DNA of 64,000 bases from Streptomonospora litoralis (GCF_004323735.1 NZ_CP036455.1:1545101-1609100); one strand, 5' to 3'. Numbered from the stretch's first letter, positions 6,542 through 16,614 are shown. Notes: generated by a model not told the origin, from the letters alone. Numbers and translations: made by a program.

Positions 6542-8680
6542 GTGCCGCAATTCGCGCCCCACCGCCGCTCCCTGCCGCTGATCGGCCAGGTCGGCGGTGG
6601 CCGGTCCAGGCAGACCTGCCGTTTCCGCTGCGGCGACGCCTGCTTCCACGAAGCGCCGAACAAGAGCGACAACGCCTACTTCGGCGACATCGCCGCCGCC
6701 GCGCTCTCGCGCCGCAACGTGCTGCGCGCCACGGCCGTGGGCGCCGGAGCCACCGCTGTCGCCGGCCTGGGCGGGATGGCGCCCGCCTTGGCCGACCGCG
6801 ATCACGGCCGCGGCCGCGGCCGCGGCAATCCGCGCCTGGAGTTCGAGGGCATCCAGCCCGGATCGAGCGACACGGTCGAGATCCCCCGCAACTACAAGCA
6901 GCGCGTCGTCGTCCGCTGGGGCGACCCCGTCCTGCCCGGCGCCCCCGCGTTCGACTTCGACAACCAGACCGCCGACGCGCAGGCCAAGCAGTTCGGCTAC
7001 AACTGCGACTACGTCGGGTTCCAGCCCCTGGGCCGCGACCGCGGGCTGCTGTGGGTCAACCACGAGTACACCAACGAGAACCTGATGTTCCGCGGCTACA
7101 CCGACGGCGGCAGCGCGGACCTGGAGCAGATCAAGATCGCCATGGCCGCCCACGGCGGCTCGGTGGTGGAGATCCGCCGCGAGGACGACGATGGCGACGA
7201 CCACGGGTGGGGCCACGGCTGGGGTCACGGCTGGGGCCGGGGTCGCGGCCGCGGCCACTGGGGCCGCGGCAAGCGCAGCGGCGCCTGGCGGCTCTCCCGC
7301 GGCCGCCGCCGGTTCAACCGCCGCGTCACCGCGTCGACGCCGATGGAGCTCACCGGCCCCGCCGCCGGCGACGAGCTGCTGCGCACCGAGGCCGACCCCG
7401 AGGGCACCCGCGTGCTGGGGATGCTGAACAACTGCGCGGGCGGTATGACGCCTTGGGGCACCATCCTCACCTGCGAGGAGAACTTCCACCAGTACTTCGT
7501 GGGCGGCGAGGGCGTCCCCGAGGAGAAGAAGGCGGCGCTGGCCCGCTACGGTCTGCCCGTCGAGGGCGATACCCGCTCGGGCAACCGCCGCTTCGACCGC
7601 GTCGAGGAGCGCTTCGACCTCTCCCGCCACCCCAACGAGGCCAACCGCTTCGGCTACGTCGTCGAGATCGACCCCTACGACCCCGACTCCGCGCCCAAGA
7701 AGCGCACCATGCTCGGCCGCATCAAGCACGAGGGCGCCAACTGCCGCGTCACGCGCGACGGCCGCCTCGCCGTGTACATGGGCGACGACGAGCGCTTCGA
7801 CTACATGTACAAGTTCGTCAGCGAGCGCCGCTACCGCAAGGGCTCGCGCCGCGGCAACAGCCGCCTGCTCGACTCCGGCACGCTCTACGTCGCCAAGCTG
7901 ACCGGCGACAGCCCGGCGGGGGAGTTCGACGGCTCCGGCGAACTGCCCTCCGACGGCGCGTTCGACGGCTGGGGCCAGTGGATCCCGCTGTGCAGCGACT
8001 CGGAGAGCTTCGTGGACGGCTTCACGGTCGCCGAGGTGCTCGTGCACACCCGCCTGGCCGCCGACAAGGCCGGCGCCACCAAGATGGACCGCCCCGAGGA
8101 CTTCGAGGCCAGCCCCGCCACCGGCAAGGTCTACTGCGCGCTCACCAACAACTCCGCGCGCGAGCCGGGCCAGGCCGACGAGCCCAACCCGCGCGGCCCG
8201 AACCGCTACGGCCACATCCTGGAGATCACCGAGCGCCACAACGACGCCGGCGCCACCCGCTTCCGCTGGGACGTGCCGATCGTGTGCGGCGACCCCGAGG
8301 ACCCGAGCACCTACTTCGCGGGCTACGACAAGGACAAGGTGTCGCCGATCTCCTCGCCGGACAACCTGACGTTCGACGAGGCGGGCAACCTGTGGATCTC
8401 CACCGACGGCATGGCCTGGGGCAACGACGGGCTGTTCGCCGTTCCGGTGGAGGGCAGGCACAAGGGGCAGCTCAAGATGTTCGCCCGCGTCCCGATGGGC
8501 GCCGAGTGCTGCGGCCCGCTGATCACCGAGGACCAGAAGACGGTCTTCATCGCCCCGCAGCACCCCGGTGACGGCGGCACGATCGAGGAGCCGCAGAGCA
8601 CCTGGCCCGACGGCGAGTTCCCGCGCCCGTCGGTGGTGTCGATCTGGCACCGCCGCGGCAAGGACATCGGCAGCGACTAG
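6542..8680 (+). CDS. phoX: PhoX-family alkaline phosphatase, Tat-exported
   Basis: 712 residues from GTG 6542 with AGGAGG five bases upstream. A twin-arginine signal SRRNVLRATA (56-65) and hydrophobic stretch lie unusually deep, after an N-terminal part with C26, C30 and C34. PhoX hallmarks follow: VNHEYTNENLMF (about 171), GGMTPWGTILTCEENF (about 299-314), a DDERFDYMYKF block and SSPDNLTFD. PhoX enzymes are calcium- and iron-dependent phosphomonoesterases that release phosphate outside the cell. The region around residues 213-260 is an inserted Trp-Gly-His/Arg-rich loop with repeated WGHG units, which ordinary PhoX proteins lack as far as I recall. A possible PHO box lies upstream. Confidence 0.9.
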   Translation: MPQFAPHRRSLPLIGQVGGGRSRQTCRFRCGDACFHEAPNKSDNAYFGDIAAAALSRRNVLRATAVGAGATAVAGLGGMAPALADRDHGRGRGRGNPRLEFEGIQPGSSDTVEIPRNYKQRVVVRWGDPVLPGAPAFDFDNQTADAQAKQFGYNCDYVGFQPLGRDRGLLWVNHEYTNENLMFRGYTDGGSADLEQIKIAMAAHGGSVVEIRREDDDGDDHGWGHGWGHGWGRGRGRGHWGRGKRSGAWRLSRGRRRFNRRVTASTPMELTGPAAGDELLRTEADPEGTRVLGMLNNCAGGMTPWGTILTCEENFHQYFVGGEGVPEEKKAALARYGLPVEGDTRSGNRRFDRVEERFDLSRHPNEANRFGYVVEIDPYDPDSAPKKRTMLGRIKHEGANCRVTRDGRLAVYMGDDERFDYMYKFVSERRYRKGSRRGNSRLLDSGTLYVAKLTGDSPAGEFDGSGELPSDGAFDGWGQWIPLCSDSESFVDGFTVAEVLVHTRLAADKAGATKMDRPEDFEASPATGKVYCALTNNSAREPGQADEPNPRGPNRYGHILEITERHNDAGATRFRWDVPIVCGDPEDPSTYFAGYDKDKVSPISSPDNLTFDEAGNLWISTDGMAWGNDGLFAVPVEGRHKGQLKMFARVPMGAECCGPLITEDQKTVFIAPQHPGDGGTIEEPQSTWPDGEFPRPSVVSIWHRRGKDIGSD

Positions 8681-8734
8681 GCACCGCTTCTCGACACCGC
8701 ACACCGCGCGCTGAAGCGCGGCGCCGAAACGGGA

Positions 8735-8760
8735 ACCCTCCGGGAACCGTCCCGGAGGGT
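8735..8760 (+). terminator. Terminator hairpin of phoX
   Basis: A perfect 11-bp stem ACCCTCCGGGA/TCCCGGAGGGT closes an ACCG loop 54 bases after the phoX stop. No T-run follows. Confidence 0.75.
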
Positions 8761-8914
8761 CACCTCGGACGTTGCGGCAACGGGGCCGCAGTCGCTTCGC
8801 GCGGTCGAGCCCAGTTGCAGCAGCCCTGCTCCAGCGGCGTGCCCGCGTTACCGGTGGTTCCTCGGGACGCCGGCGCCGCCGCGGCGACGCTCGCTGCGCT
8901 GCAGGGGTGGGACG

Positions 8915-10003
8915 ATGGGACCCATGGTGCGAGAAAACGACATACCCCGACTCGACGCCCCCAGCGCGGGCGTACACCTGGCCGAGGCCGACCGCTACGA
9001 CGGGCGGATGCCCTACCGGCGCACCGGGCGCAGCGGTCTGGGCCTGCCCGAGGTCTCGCTGGGCCTGTGGCAGAACTTCGGCGACGCGAACGCGCTGGAG
9101 ACCCAGCGCGCGATCCTGCGGCGCGCCTTCGACCTCGGCGTGACCCACTTCGACCTGGCCAACAACTACGGGCCGCCCCCGGGCGCGGCCGAGCTGAACT
9201 TCGGCCGCATCCTGCGCGAGGACTTCCGCGCCTACCGCGACGAGCTGGTGATCTCCACCAAGGCGGGCTATGAGATGTGGCCCGGCCCCTACGGCAGCGG
9301 CGGCGGCTCCCGCAAGTACCTGCTGGCCAGCCTGGACCAGTCGCTGGCGCGGATGGGGCTGGACTACGTCGACGTCTTCTACAGCCACCGCTTCGATCCC
9401 GACACACCGCTGGAGGAGACGATGGGTGCGCTGGCCACGGCCGTGCACTCGGGCCGGGCGCTGTATGCCGGGATCTCCTCCTACTCCGCCGAGCGCACCG
9501 CCGAGGCCGCGGCTCTGCTCCGGGAGATGGGCGTACCGCTGCTCATCCACCAGCCGTCGTACTCGATGGTCAACCGGTGGATCGAGGACCAGGGTCTGCT
9601 CGACACCCTGGAGGAGGTCGGCGCGGGCTGCATCGTGTTCTCGCCCCTGGCGCAGGGTCTGCTGACCGGCCGGTACCTGCAGGGTGTCCCCGAGGGGTCG
9701 CGGGCCGAGCGCGGCGGGTCGTTCTCGCGGGAGTGGCTGGCCGAGGGCAACCTGGAGCGGGTGCGGGCGTTGAATGCGGTGGCGCAGCAGCGCGGGCAGA
9801 CGCTCGCGCAGCTGGCGATCAGCTGGGTGCTGCGCGACCGGCGGGTCACCTCGGCGCTGATCGGCGCGAGCAGTGTCGGGCAGCTGGAGGACAGCCTGGC
9901 GGCTGTGCGCGGCCCGGCGCTGAGCGAGGACGAGATCGCCGAGATCGACCGGCACGCCGTCGACCTGGGGGTCAACATCTGGAAGCCGTCCAGCGACCGC
10001 TAG
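8915..10003 (+). CDS. Aldo/keto reductase, L-glyceraldehyde-3-phosphate reductase type
   Basis: 362 residues; ATG 8915 is used, with ATG 8924 as an alternative. The sequence follows E. coli YghZ (GpR) closely along its length: MPYRRTGRSGLGLP, HFDLANNYGPPPG, ISTKAGYEMWPGPYG and the SALIGAS cofactor-binding segment. The AKR catalytic tetrad is visible as D80, Y85, K116 and H158. The family reduces small aldehydes, including methylglyoxal and L-glyceraldehyde 3-phosphate, using NADPH in the cytoplasm. The N-terminal 30 residues are an extension relative to YghZ. The gene is monocistronic between two hairpins. Confidence 0.9.
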   Translation: MGPMVRENDIPRLDAPSAGVHLAEADRYDGRMPYRRTGRSGLGLPEVSLGLWQNFGDANALETQRAILRRAFDLGVTHFDLANNYGPPPGAAELNFGRILREDFRAYRDELVISTKAGYEMWPGPYGSGGGSRKYLLASLDQSLARMGLDYVDVFYSHRFDPDTPLEETMGALATAVHSGRALYAGISSYSAERTAEAAALLREMGVPLLIHQPSYSMVNRWIEDQGLLDTLEEVGAGCIVFSPLAQGLLTGRYLQGVPEGSRAERGGSFSREWLAEGNLERVRALNAVAQQRGQTLAQLAISWVLRDRRVTSALIGASSVGQLEDSLAAVRGPALSEDEIAEIDRHAVDLGVNIWKPSSDR

Positions 10004-10018
10004 CCTCCCGTTCGCGAA

Positions 10019-10038
10019 CCGGAGGCCCGGACCTCCGG
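10019..10038 (+). terminator. Hairpin after the aldo/keto reductase gene
   Basis: CCGGAGG (10019-10025) pairs with CCTCCGG (10032-10038) around a CCCGGA loop, 15 bases past the stop codon. Flanking GTTC and GAAC can extend the stem. Confidence 0.6.
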
Positions 10039-10495
10039 GAACCGCGACGGGCCGCGGCTTGCGGGTTGGCGGCCGTCCATTGATTCCCGGAGGTGCCTCG
10101 CAGTTCCCCGCTTGGCAAGTGCGGAATCCGCAAGGCGTCCCGCCGAATGTGACCGAACGAACACGTAGCGTTCGCGTTGCCGGTACTATTCTTCTGTGAA
10201 GTGCAGCAACACGCAGGAAAGCTTCGCTCGTTGTCTTTTCTTGATGCGCCGGTAACCCCGCAGTGTCCGGAACCGGCCCAAACTCGTGGGAATTCGGATC
10301 ACTGATCGTGAATCGGATGTAAGCGGGTTGCCGCCGTCGCCGAGAGCCGACCCTCCGGCGCAGCGACGTGCCCTCACTTGCGCCGACTGTGTCCGGGCGT
10401 GTACGCGTTGTCACCCCGGGCCTGCGGGATCGCGCCGATTCACCGCGGTTGTTCCGAGGCATGTCCATCCGGACCACAGTCAGTAGGGGCATCAG
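10039..10495. other. 457-bp leader and promoter region of the peptide ABC operon
   Basis: No gene is seen. A -10-like TACTAT lies at 10184-10189, without a clear -35, which would leave a leader of about 300 bases. An imperfect dyad around GATCACTGATC (near 10296-10307) is flanked by ATTC and GAAT and could bind a regulator. Confidence 0.35.
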
Positions 10496-11479
10496 TTGGC
10501 GAAGTTCTTGATCAGGCGGTTGCTCAGCTACCTCGTCCTGATCTTTCTGGCGTCGAGCATCGCCTACCTGATCGCCGCGACGACGCTCAGCCCGAGCAGC
10601 TACTTCCGGCAGCAGCAGCCCCCGCCCAGCGAACAGGCGATCGAGCAGCAGCTGGAGCAGCTCAACCTCAACCCCGACACCCCGCTGGCCGAGCGTTACG
10701 CCACCTGGGTCTCCGGCGTCGTCGTGGGCGATTTCGGGCGGACCATCACCAACGAGAGCGTCAACGAGGCGGTCGCCCGCAAAGCCGGGGTCACGCTGCG
10801 GCTGATCACCGCCGGCACGCTGATCGGCGCGACCGTGGGCGTGGCGGTCGGCGCGTATTCGGCCGTGCGCCAGTACGGCAGGTTCGACCGCAGCGCCACA
10901 GTCGCGGCGTTCTTCCTGATGGCGGTGCCCGCCGTGGTCGTGGCCGTCACACTGCAGGTGGGCGCGGTGATGATCAACGACGCCGCCGGCTACCGGTTAC
11001 TGGAGTACGGCGGCGAATACAGCGCCAATCTCGAAGCCGGATTCTGGGGCCACCTCCTCGACCGCATCCAGCACGGGATCCTGCCGACGCTCGCGCTGTC
11101 GCTGTCGCTGTTCGCCGTCTTCAGCCGCTACCAGCGCAACATGATGCTCGACGTGCTGGGATCGGACTTCGTGCGCACGGCCATGGCCAAGGGCCTCACC
11201 CGCCGGGCGGCGATGCTCAAGCACGCTCTGCGCACGGCGCTGATCCCGACCATCACCTACTTCACCTTCACGGTCGGCATCCTGATGGCCAACGCCACCT
11301 TCACCGAGAAGATCTTCGGCTGGCACGGCATGGGCGCCTGGGTGGTGGACTCGATCGTCACCAACGACGTGAACGCGGTCGCCGCCGTCACCTGCTTCAT
11401 GGCGGTGTGCGTCATGGCCGCGTCGTTCCTGTCCGACGTGCTCTACGCGTGGCTCGACCCCCGGGTCCGGGTGAGCTGA
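10496..11479 (+). CDS. Peptide ABC importer permease, DppB/OppB type
   Basis: 327 residues from TTG 10496 with AGGGG seven bases upstream; this start gives the standard N-terminus MAKFLIRRLLSYL. Six membrane helices are predicted, and the binding-protein-dependent permease loop (FVRTAMAKGLTRRAAMLKHAL, about residues 225-245) couples to the ATPase. The protein forms the inner-membrane channel with the DppC-type permease downstream. An external segment rich in Gln/Pro (about 37-60) follows helix 1. It is first in a four-gene operon with the second permease, a double ATPase and a lipoprotein. Substrate is not deducible; peptides or related oligomers are likely. Confidence 0.9.
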   Translation: MAKFLIRRLLSYLVLIFLASSIAYLIAATTLSPSSYFRQQQPPPSEQAIEQQLEQLNLNPDTPLAERYATWVSGVVVGDFGRTITNESVNEAVARKAGVTLRLITAGTLIGATVGVAVGAYSAVRQYGRFDRSATVAAFFLMAVPAVVVAVTLQVGAVMINDAAGYRLLEYGGEYSANLEAGFWGHLLDRIQHGILPTLALSLSLFAVFSRYQRNMMLDVLGSDFVRTAMAKGLTRRAAMLKHALRTALIPTITYFTFTVGILMANATFTEKIFGWHGMGAWVVDSIVTNDVNAVAAVTCFMAVCVMAASFLSDVLYAWLDPRVRVS

Positions 11480-11481
11480 GC

Positions 11482-11568
11482 ATGGCCGCCACCCGTCAGA
11501 GCGCCGGGCGCGTCCTGCGACCGGCATCGGCCCGACCCCTGCGCGCAGCGTTGGAGGAGACCCTATGA
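11482..11568 (+). CDS. Possible 28-codon linker ORF between the two permease genes
   Basis: ATG 11482 begins two bases after the DppB-type stop. Its frame (MAATRQSAGR...) ends in a TGA overlapping the ATG of the next gene (ATGA, 11565-11568). It fills the only sizeable gap of the operon. A GGAGGA ribosome site for the next gene lies inside it. It may couple translation across the gap or be chance. Confidence 0.25.
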   Translation: MAATRQSAGRVLRPASARPLRAALEETL

Positions 11569-12470
11569 GCATGGCAGCCGAGCGCGAGGCGGCCGGTCCC
11601 GAATCCACCGGGATGGAGATCTCGGGCCGCTGGATGTCCTTGGCCAAGGAGCTGCTGGCCACCCGCCGCGTCGTGGTGGGACTGGCCGTCCTCATCCTGC
11701 TCGTCGCCATGGCGTGGCTGGGGCCGCTGTTCAGCCCGTGGGGGTTCGGTGAGCGCGACTTCACCGCGTTCCGCAGCCCGCCCTCGGCCGACCACTGGTT
11801 CGGTACCGGCACCACCGGCCGCGACATCTTCCACCTGACCATGGTCGGGCTGCAGAAGTCCATCCTGATCGGCCTGTGCGCGGCCCTGGCCACGACCGTC
11901 ATCGCCGCGCTGGTGGGCGCGTTCGCGGGGTACTACCTGGGCTTCACCGACCGCGCGCTGATGTGGGTCACCGACTTGTTCCTGGTGCTGCCGCAGTTTC
12001 TGATCCTGGCCATCCTCTACCCGGTGCTGCGCGACCAGGGCTGGATCGTCTTCGTGCTGCTGCTCGCGTGCCTGATGTGGATGGTCACCGCGAAGATGGT
12101 GCGCGGCATGACGATCTCGCTCAAGGAGCGCGAGTACGTACTCGCCGCCCGGTTCATGGGTGTCAGCAACCGCCGGATCATCCTGCGCCACATCCTGCCC
12201 AACATGTCGTCGCTGCTTATCGTGGACGCGACGATCAACGTCAGTTCCGCCATCATCCTGGAGACCGCGCTGTCCTACTTCGGATTCGGCGTCCAGCCGC
12301 CCGACGTCACCCTCGGCTCGCTGATCGCCGAGGGGTCGCGCCAGGCCCTGGCCTTCCCGTGGACGTTCTGGTTCTGCACCGGGCTGCTCATCGTGCTCGT
12401 CCTGGCCGTCAACCTCGTCGGCGACGGGCTGCGCGACGCCCTTGACCCGCACTCCAAGAGCAGGACCTAG
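11565..12470 (+). CDS. Peptide ABC importer permease, DppC/OppC type
   Basis: 301 residues from ATG 11565 with GGAGGA upstream. The OppC/DppC N-terminal pattern is present: a cytoplasmic leader, helix 1 (about 41-62), then [19 protein letters not shown], the motif that follows it in this family. The coupling loop reads [18 protein letters not shown] (about 187-204). Five more helices follow. It pairs with the permease upstream. The stop lies 14 bases before the ATPase gene, which has its own GGGGGA site. Confidence 0.9.
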   Translation: MSMAAEREAAGPESTGMEISGRWMSLAKELLATRRVVVGLAVLILLVAMAWLGPLFSPWGFGERDFTAFRSPPSADHWFGTGTTGRDIFHLTMVGLQKSILIGLCAALATTVIAALVGAFAGYYLGFTDRALMWVTDLFLVLPQFLILAILYPVLRDQGWIVFVLLLACLMWMVTAKMVRGMTISLKEREYVLAARFMGVSNRRIILRHILPNMSSLLIVDATINVSSAIILETALSYFGFGVQPPDVTLGSLIAEGSRQALAFPWTFWFCTGLLIVLVLAVNLVGDGLRDALDPHSKSRT

Positions 12471-12484
12471 AGGGGGACGACGCC

Positions 12485-14635
12485 ATGACCGCAACCAGTG
12501 GTACGGCCGCCGCGGCCGAGGAGCTGACGGGCGCCGAGCCGGGGCCGAACAGCCCCGAGGTCCCCGTCCTCGAAGTCCGCGACCTGCAGGTGGGTTTCCC
12601 CGGCGGCCGCGGCAACCCCGACGTCACCGCGGTGCGCGGGGTCAGCTACGAGGTGCGCCGCGGCGAGATCCTGGGCATCGTCGGCGAGTCGGGATCGGGC
12701 AAGTCGGTCTCGTCGATGGCGGCCATGGGGCTGCTGCCCGACTACGCGCGGGTCAGCGGCTCCATCAAGCTGCACGGCGAGGAGCTGCTCGGGCTGGACG
12801 ACCGGACCATGGCGCGCAAGCGCGGCCGCGCCATCTCCATGGTCTTCCAGGACCCGCTGTCGGGGCTGACGCCCGTCTACACCGTCGGCGACCAGGTCGC
12901 CGAGGCGGTGCGGGTGCACAACCCGCAGATGTCGCGCTCGGCCGCGCAGCAGCGTGCCGTCGAGCTGCTCGCCTTGGTGGGCATCCCCGACGCCGAGCGT
13001 CGGCAGCGGTCCTTCCCGCACGAGTTCTCCGGCGGGATGCGCCAGCGCGTGATGATCGCGATCGCGATCGCCAACGACCCCGACGTCATCATCTGCGACG
13101 AGCCGACCACGGCGCTCGACGTCACCATCCAGGCCCAGATCCTGGAGGTGCTCAAGGCGGCCCAGCGCGAGACCGGCGCCGCCGTGCTGATGATCACCCA
13201 CGACCTGGGCGTCGTGGCGGGGCTGGTGGACCGCGTCCAGGTGATGTACGCGGGGCGACTGGTCGAGACCGGCAAGGTCGACGACGTCTACTACCGCACC
13301 CGCATGCCCTACACCATGGGCCTGCTGGGGGCGGTGCCGCGCCTGGACGAGGAGGAGAAGACCTCCCTCATCCCGATCAAGGGCAACCCGCCCAGCCTCA
13401 CCGACATGCCCCCCGGTTGCCCCTTCGCGCCGCGCTGCCCCATCGCGATCGGCGAGTGCGACGCCGCCGAACCGCCGCTGGAGCGTGTCGGCGGCGAAGG
13501 GCACCGGGCCGCGTGCATCCGCTCCGGCGAGATCGAGGCCAACGCGTGGACGGCCCACGACGTCTACCCGGTGACCGAGGTCGAGCAGAGTCCCGCCTCC
13601 CGCGTGCCGCGGGTCGACCGCGACGTGGTGCTGCAAGTCGAAGGGCTGACCAAGCACCACCCGCTGATGCGCGGTGCGCTGTTCAAGCGGCGGGTGGGCA
13701 CCGTCTACGCCGTCGACGGGGTCGGCTTCGACATCCGCGAGGGCGAGACGCTCGGCCTGGTGGGCGAGTCCGGGTGCGGCAAGTCCAGCACCCTGATGGA
13801 GATCCTCAGCCTGGACGAGCCGCAGGGCGGCTCGGTCGAGGTGCTGGGCAAGCGCTCGGGCAAGGCGTCCAAGCGCGAGCGCATGGACGTGCGCCGCGAC
13901 GTGCAGGTGGTCTTCCAGGATCCGATGAGCTCGCTGGACCCGCGCATGCGTGTCTTCGAGATCATCGCCGAGCCGCTGCGCACCCACGGCTACTCCCAGG
14001 AGCGGACCCGCTCGCGGGTGCTGGAGCTGATGGAGCTGGTGGGGCTGGACCCCGCGGCGGTCACGCGCTCGCCGGCGGAGTTCTCCGGCGGGCAGCGGCA
14101 GCGCATCGGCATCGCCCGCGCACTGGCGCTGGAGCCGCGGCTGCTGGTGCTCGACGAGCCGGTGTCGGCGCTGGACGTCTCCATCCAGGCCGGCGTGATC
14201 AACCTGCTGGAGGAGCTCAAGGCACGGCTTGGGCTCTCCTATCTGTTCGTGGCGCACGACCTCTCCGTGGTGCGCCACATCGCCGACCGCGTGGCGGTGA
14301 TGTACCTGGGCAAGATCGTCGAGATCGGCGACGTCGAGTCGATCTACCGGCGCCCGACCCATCCCTACACCAAGGCGCTGCTTTCGGCGATCCCGCTGCC
14401 CGACCCGGAGAAGGAGCGGCAGCGGTCCCACATCGTGCTGCAGGGGGACCTGCCCAACCCGGCGGACCCGCCGTCGGGGTGCCGGTTCCGTACCCGGTGC
14501 CAGAAGTTCGCCGTCCTCAGCGAGGAGGACCGGACCGCCTGCCGGGAACGAGAACCGGAACTGCTGCACCGTGTGGAGGGGGCGGACGACCAGGCCGCCG
14601 CCTGCCACTACGCGGATGCCCGCGAACTGCCCTGA
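12485..14635 (+). CDS. Peptide ABC importer ATPase, DppD and DppF fused
   Basis: 716 residues with two full ABC modules in one chain. Module 1 has Walker A GESGSGKS (about 66-73), signature FSGGMRQRV (about 180) and Walker [13 protein letters not shown]. Module 2 has GESGCGKS (about 425), FSGGQRQRI (about 533) and [12 protein letters not shown]. Each ends with the oligopeptide-family Cys segment ([21 protein letters not shown]), which in some homologues binds an iron-sulfur cluster. The fusion replaces the two separate ATPases of classical Dpp/Opp systems. Both sites look catalytically complete. Confidence 0.92.
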   Translation: MTATSGTAAAAEELTGAEPGPNSPEVPVLEVRDLQVGFPGGRGNPDVTAVRGVSYEVRRGEILGIVGESGSGKSVSSMAAMGLLPDYARVSGSIKLHGEELLGLDDRTMARKRGRAISMVFQDPLSGLTPVYTVGDQVAEAVRVHNPQMSRSAAQQRAVELLALVGIPDAERRQRSFPHEFSGGMRQRVMIAIAIANDPDVIICDEPTTALDVTIQAQILEVLKAAQRETGAAVLMITHDLGVVAGLVDRVQVMYAGRLVETGKVDDVYYRTRMPYTMGLLGAVPRLDEEEKTSLIPIKGNPPSLTDMPPGCPFAPRCPIAIGECDAAEPPLERVGGEGHRAACIRSGEIEANAWTAHDVYPVTEVEQSPASRVPRVDRDVVLQVEGLTKHHPLMRGALFKRRVGTVYAVDGVGFDIREGETLGLVGESGCGKSSTLMEILSLDEPQGGSVEVLGKRSGKASKRERMDVRRDVQVVFQDPMSSLDPRMRVFEIIAEPLRTHGYSQERTRSRVLELMELVGLDPAAVTRSPAEFSGGQRQRIGIARALALEPRLLVLDEPVSALDVSIQAGVINLLEELKARLGLSYLFVAHDLSVVRHIADRVAVMYLGKIVEIGDVESIYRRPTHPYTKALLSAIPLPDPEKERQRSHIVLQGDLPNPADPPSGCRFRTRCQKFAVLSEEDRTACREREPELLHRVEGADDQAAACHYADARELP

Positions 14636-14699
14636 CCGCCCGCGGGCCCGTCCCGCCCCACCTCTCGATCCCCCGAAACAGACCAGTGAGGAGAATCCC

Positions 14700-16418
14700 G
14701 TGCGAATCAGACGCGCCGCTAAATTCGGCGCCCCGATCGCGGCTCTGGCCCTTATGGCGAGCGCCTGCGGCGGTGGCGGCGAGGAGAGCAACAACAACGA
14801 GGAGACCCTCGCCGACATCCCCGCCATCGACATCAACAAGACCGACCGCTCCGAACTGCAGGACGGCGGTACGTTCCACTGGGGGATCAACGAGTTCCCG
14901 CCGCAGTACCAGGTCCACCACACCCAGGGGAACCTGGCCAACGCCGAGCGCATCGCCTCGGCCGTACTGCCCCAGGCGCACTACTTCGACAAGAACGGTG
15001 AGCCCCACGTCGACAAGGACTACGTCCTCTCCACCGAGATGAGCGAGGACAGCACGACGCTGACCTACGAGCTCAACCCGGACGCGGTGTGGTCCAACGG
15101 CGAGCCCATCACCTGGGAGGACTACGCCGCCGTGGTGCAGACCGTCGGCGGGCACCGCGAGAATTCCGACGAGTTCAACGTCGGCGACACCTCCGGCTAC
15201 GAGCGCATCAGCGAGGTCGAACAGGGCGAGGACAAGTTCGAGGTGGTCTTCACCTTCAGCAAGCCCTTCGCCGAGTGGCCGCGCCTCTTCGACGCCGTGT
15301 ACCCCAAGGAGTACATGGAGGACCCGAAGAAGTTCAACGAGGGCTACCAGAAGGCGTTCCCGGTCACCGCCGGGCCCTTCGGCGACGTCGAGTTCGACGA
15401 GACCGCCCAGACGGTCACCGTCAACCGCGACGAGGACTGGTGGGGCGACCCCGCCAAGCTGGACTCCATCGTTTACCACACCTACGGCAACGACGCGCTG
15501 CCGGGCGTGATGAACAACGGGGAGATCGACGGCTACTACCTCGGCTACGACGCGGCGGCCTACGACCAGCTCAAGGACGCCGACGGAGTCCGGTTCACCA
15601 AGGCCATCGACAACGCCTACCGGCACATGACCTTCAACGGCGGCAAGGGGAGCCTCCTCGAAGAGACGAAGGTCCGCAACGCCCTCGTGCACGCCATCGA
15701 TCGGGCGCAGATGGCCTCGGCGACGCTGAGCGGCGTCAACTGGCCCACCGACCCCACGGTCAACCGGCTCATCCGCTCCAAGCAGACCGGGTTCAAGGAC
15801 AACAGCGAGGGCTACGGCGAGTACGACCCGGAGAAGGCCGCCAAGATGCTGGACGAGGCCGGCTGGACCCAGGAGTCCGAAGGCGCGGTCCGCACCAAGG
15901 ACGGCGAGAAGCTGGAACTGAACTGGGTTATCCCCGCCGACATCCAGAACACCGCGGACGAGGCGGAGATCGCCAAGGCGCAGCTCAAGGAGGTCGGCGT
16001 CGGCGTCAACATCAACACCGTGCCGGCGAACTCGTTCTTCCCCGAGTACATCGTTCCGGGCAAGTACGACGCCACGACCTTCGTCTACTCCAGCACCAAC
16101 CCCTACGCCGGGTACTTCGCGGAGAACTTCACCGGCCCGGTGGGCGAGACCGAGAGCGGCGAGCCCAACTGGGGCAACAACCTGCACAAGTTCAGCACCG
16201 ACGAGATCAACGCGGCGTTCGCCGAACTGTCGACGCTGACCGACCCCGAGGAGTACGCGGCCAAGGCCAACGAGATCGACCGGATGCTCTGGGAGCAGAG
16301 CATGGCGGTGCCGCTGTTCCAGCGTCCCGGCCTCTACGCGGTCGACCCCAAGGTCGCCAACTGGGGCGCCAACGCCCTGGCCTCGATCCACTACGAGGAC
16401 ATCGGCTTCACTCAATAG
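14700..16418 (+). CDS. Peptide-type extracellular solute-binding lipoprotein (family 5)
   Basis: 572 residues from GTG 14700 behind GAGGAGAA. A short Arg-containing signal leads to the lipobox MASAC, giving lipidated C23 followed by a Gly-rich linker. The remainder is a family-5 (SBP_bac_5) binding protein: an N-terminal YHPDVWSNGEPITWEDY-like block near 125-140, WWGDPAKLDSIVY near 245, and the conserved C-terminal layout. It captures substrate outside and delivers it to the two permeases. Being last in the operon is unusual, since binding proteins usually come first. Confidence 0.88.
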   Translation: MRIRRAAKFGAPIAALALMASACGGGGEESNNNEETLADIPAIDINKTDRSELQDGGTFHWGINEFPPQYQVHHTQGNLANAERIASAVLPQAHYFDKNGEPHVDKDYVLSTEMSEDSTTLTYELNPDAVWSNGEPITWEDYAAVVQTVGGHRENSDEFNVGDTSGYERISEVEQGEDKFEVVFTFSKPFAEWPRLFDAVYPKEYMEDPKKFNEGYQKAFPVTAGPFGDVEFDETAQTVTVNRDEDWWGDPAKLDSIVYHTYGNDALPGVMNNGEIDGYYLGYDAAAYDQLKDADGVRFTKAIDNAYRHMTFNGGKGSLLEETKVRNALVHAIDRAQMASATLSGVNWPTDPTVNRLIRSKQTGFKDNSEGYGEYDPEKAAKMLDEAGWTQESEGAVRTKDGEKLELNWVIPADIQNTADEAEIAKAQLKEVGVGVNINTVPANSFFPEYIVPGKYDATTFVYSSTNPYAGYFAENFTGPVGETESGEPNWGNNLHKFSTDEINAAFAELSTLTDPEEYAAKANEIDRMLWEQSMAVPLFQRPGLYAVDPKVANWGANALASIHYEDIGFTQ

Positions 16419-16426
16419 CCCGGTAG

Positions 16427-16491
16427 GCGGCCGGGAACACGGCCGCAGCCCTCCGGCGGTCCCCGGCCGGGATCCGAGCCCTCGGCCGGGG
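16427..16491 (+). terminator. Two successive hairpins after the ABC operon
   Basis: GCGGCCG/CGGCCGC (16427-16433 with 16440-16446) is followed by CCCCGGCCG/CGGCCGGGG (16461-16469 with 16483-16491). They start 9 bases past the stop of the binding-protein gene. Confidence 0.65.
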
Positions 16492-16579
16492 ACGCGGCCC
16501 CAGCGCCGCCGGACATCGGCGCCGCACCCGACCGGTGTCCGGCGGCGCCGGCCGCACCGGCGCCGAACGCGCCGCCCGC

Positions 16580-16614
16580 GCTGCCCCCGTCCGCTCCGGC
16601 GGGCCGGGGGCAGC
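16580..16614 (+). terminator. Third hairpin of the cluster, with T-rich tail
   Basis: GCTGCCCCCG (16580-16589) pairs with CGGGGGCAGC (16605-16614), followed by GCTGTTTCTT. A further long-range pairing, CGCCGGACA with TGTCCGGCG, lies between 16508 and 16543. The gap continues to 16901 with no gene; a -10-like TAGACT at 16735-16740 may serve the next gene. Confidence 0.6.

Noticed and set aside
6389-10492. Minus-strand frame over phoX and the aldo/keto reductase gene
   Set aside because: It spans two well-supported plus-strand genes and their terminators and has no domain motifs.
12442-15042. Alternative plus-strand and minus-strand frames over the ABC ATPase
   Set aside because: The frame at 12485 has both ABC modules with all motifs; the others are low-complexity shadows.
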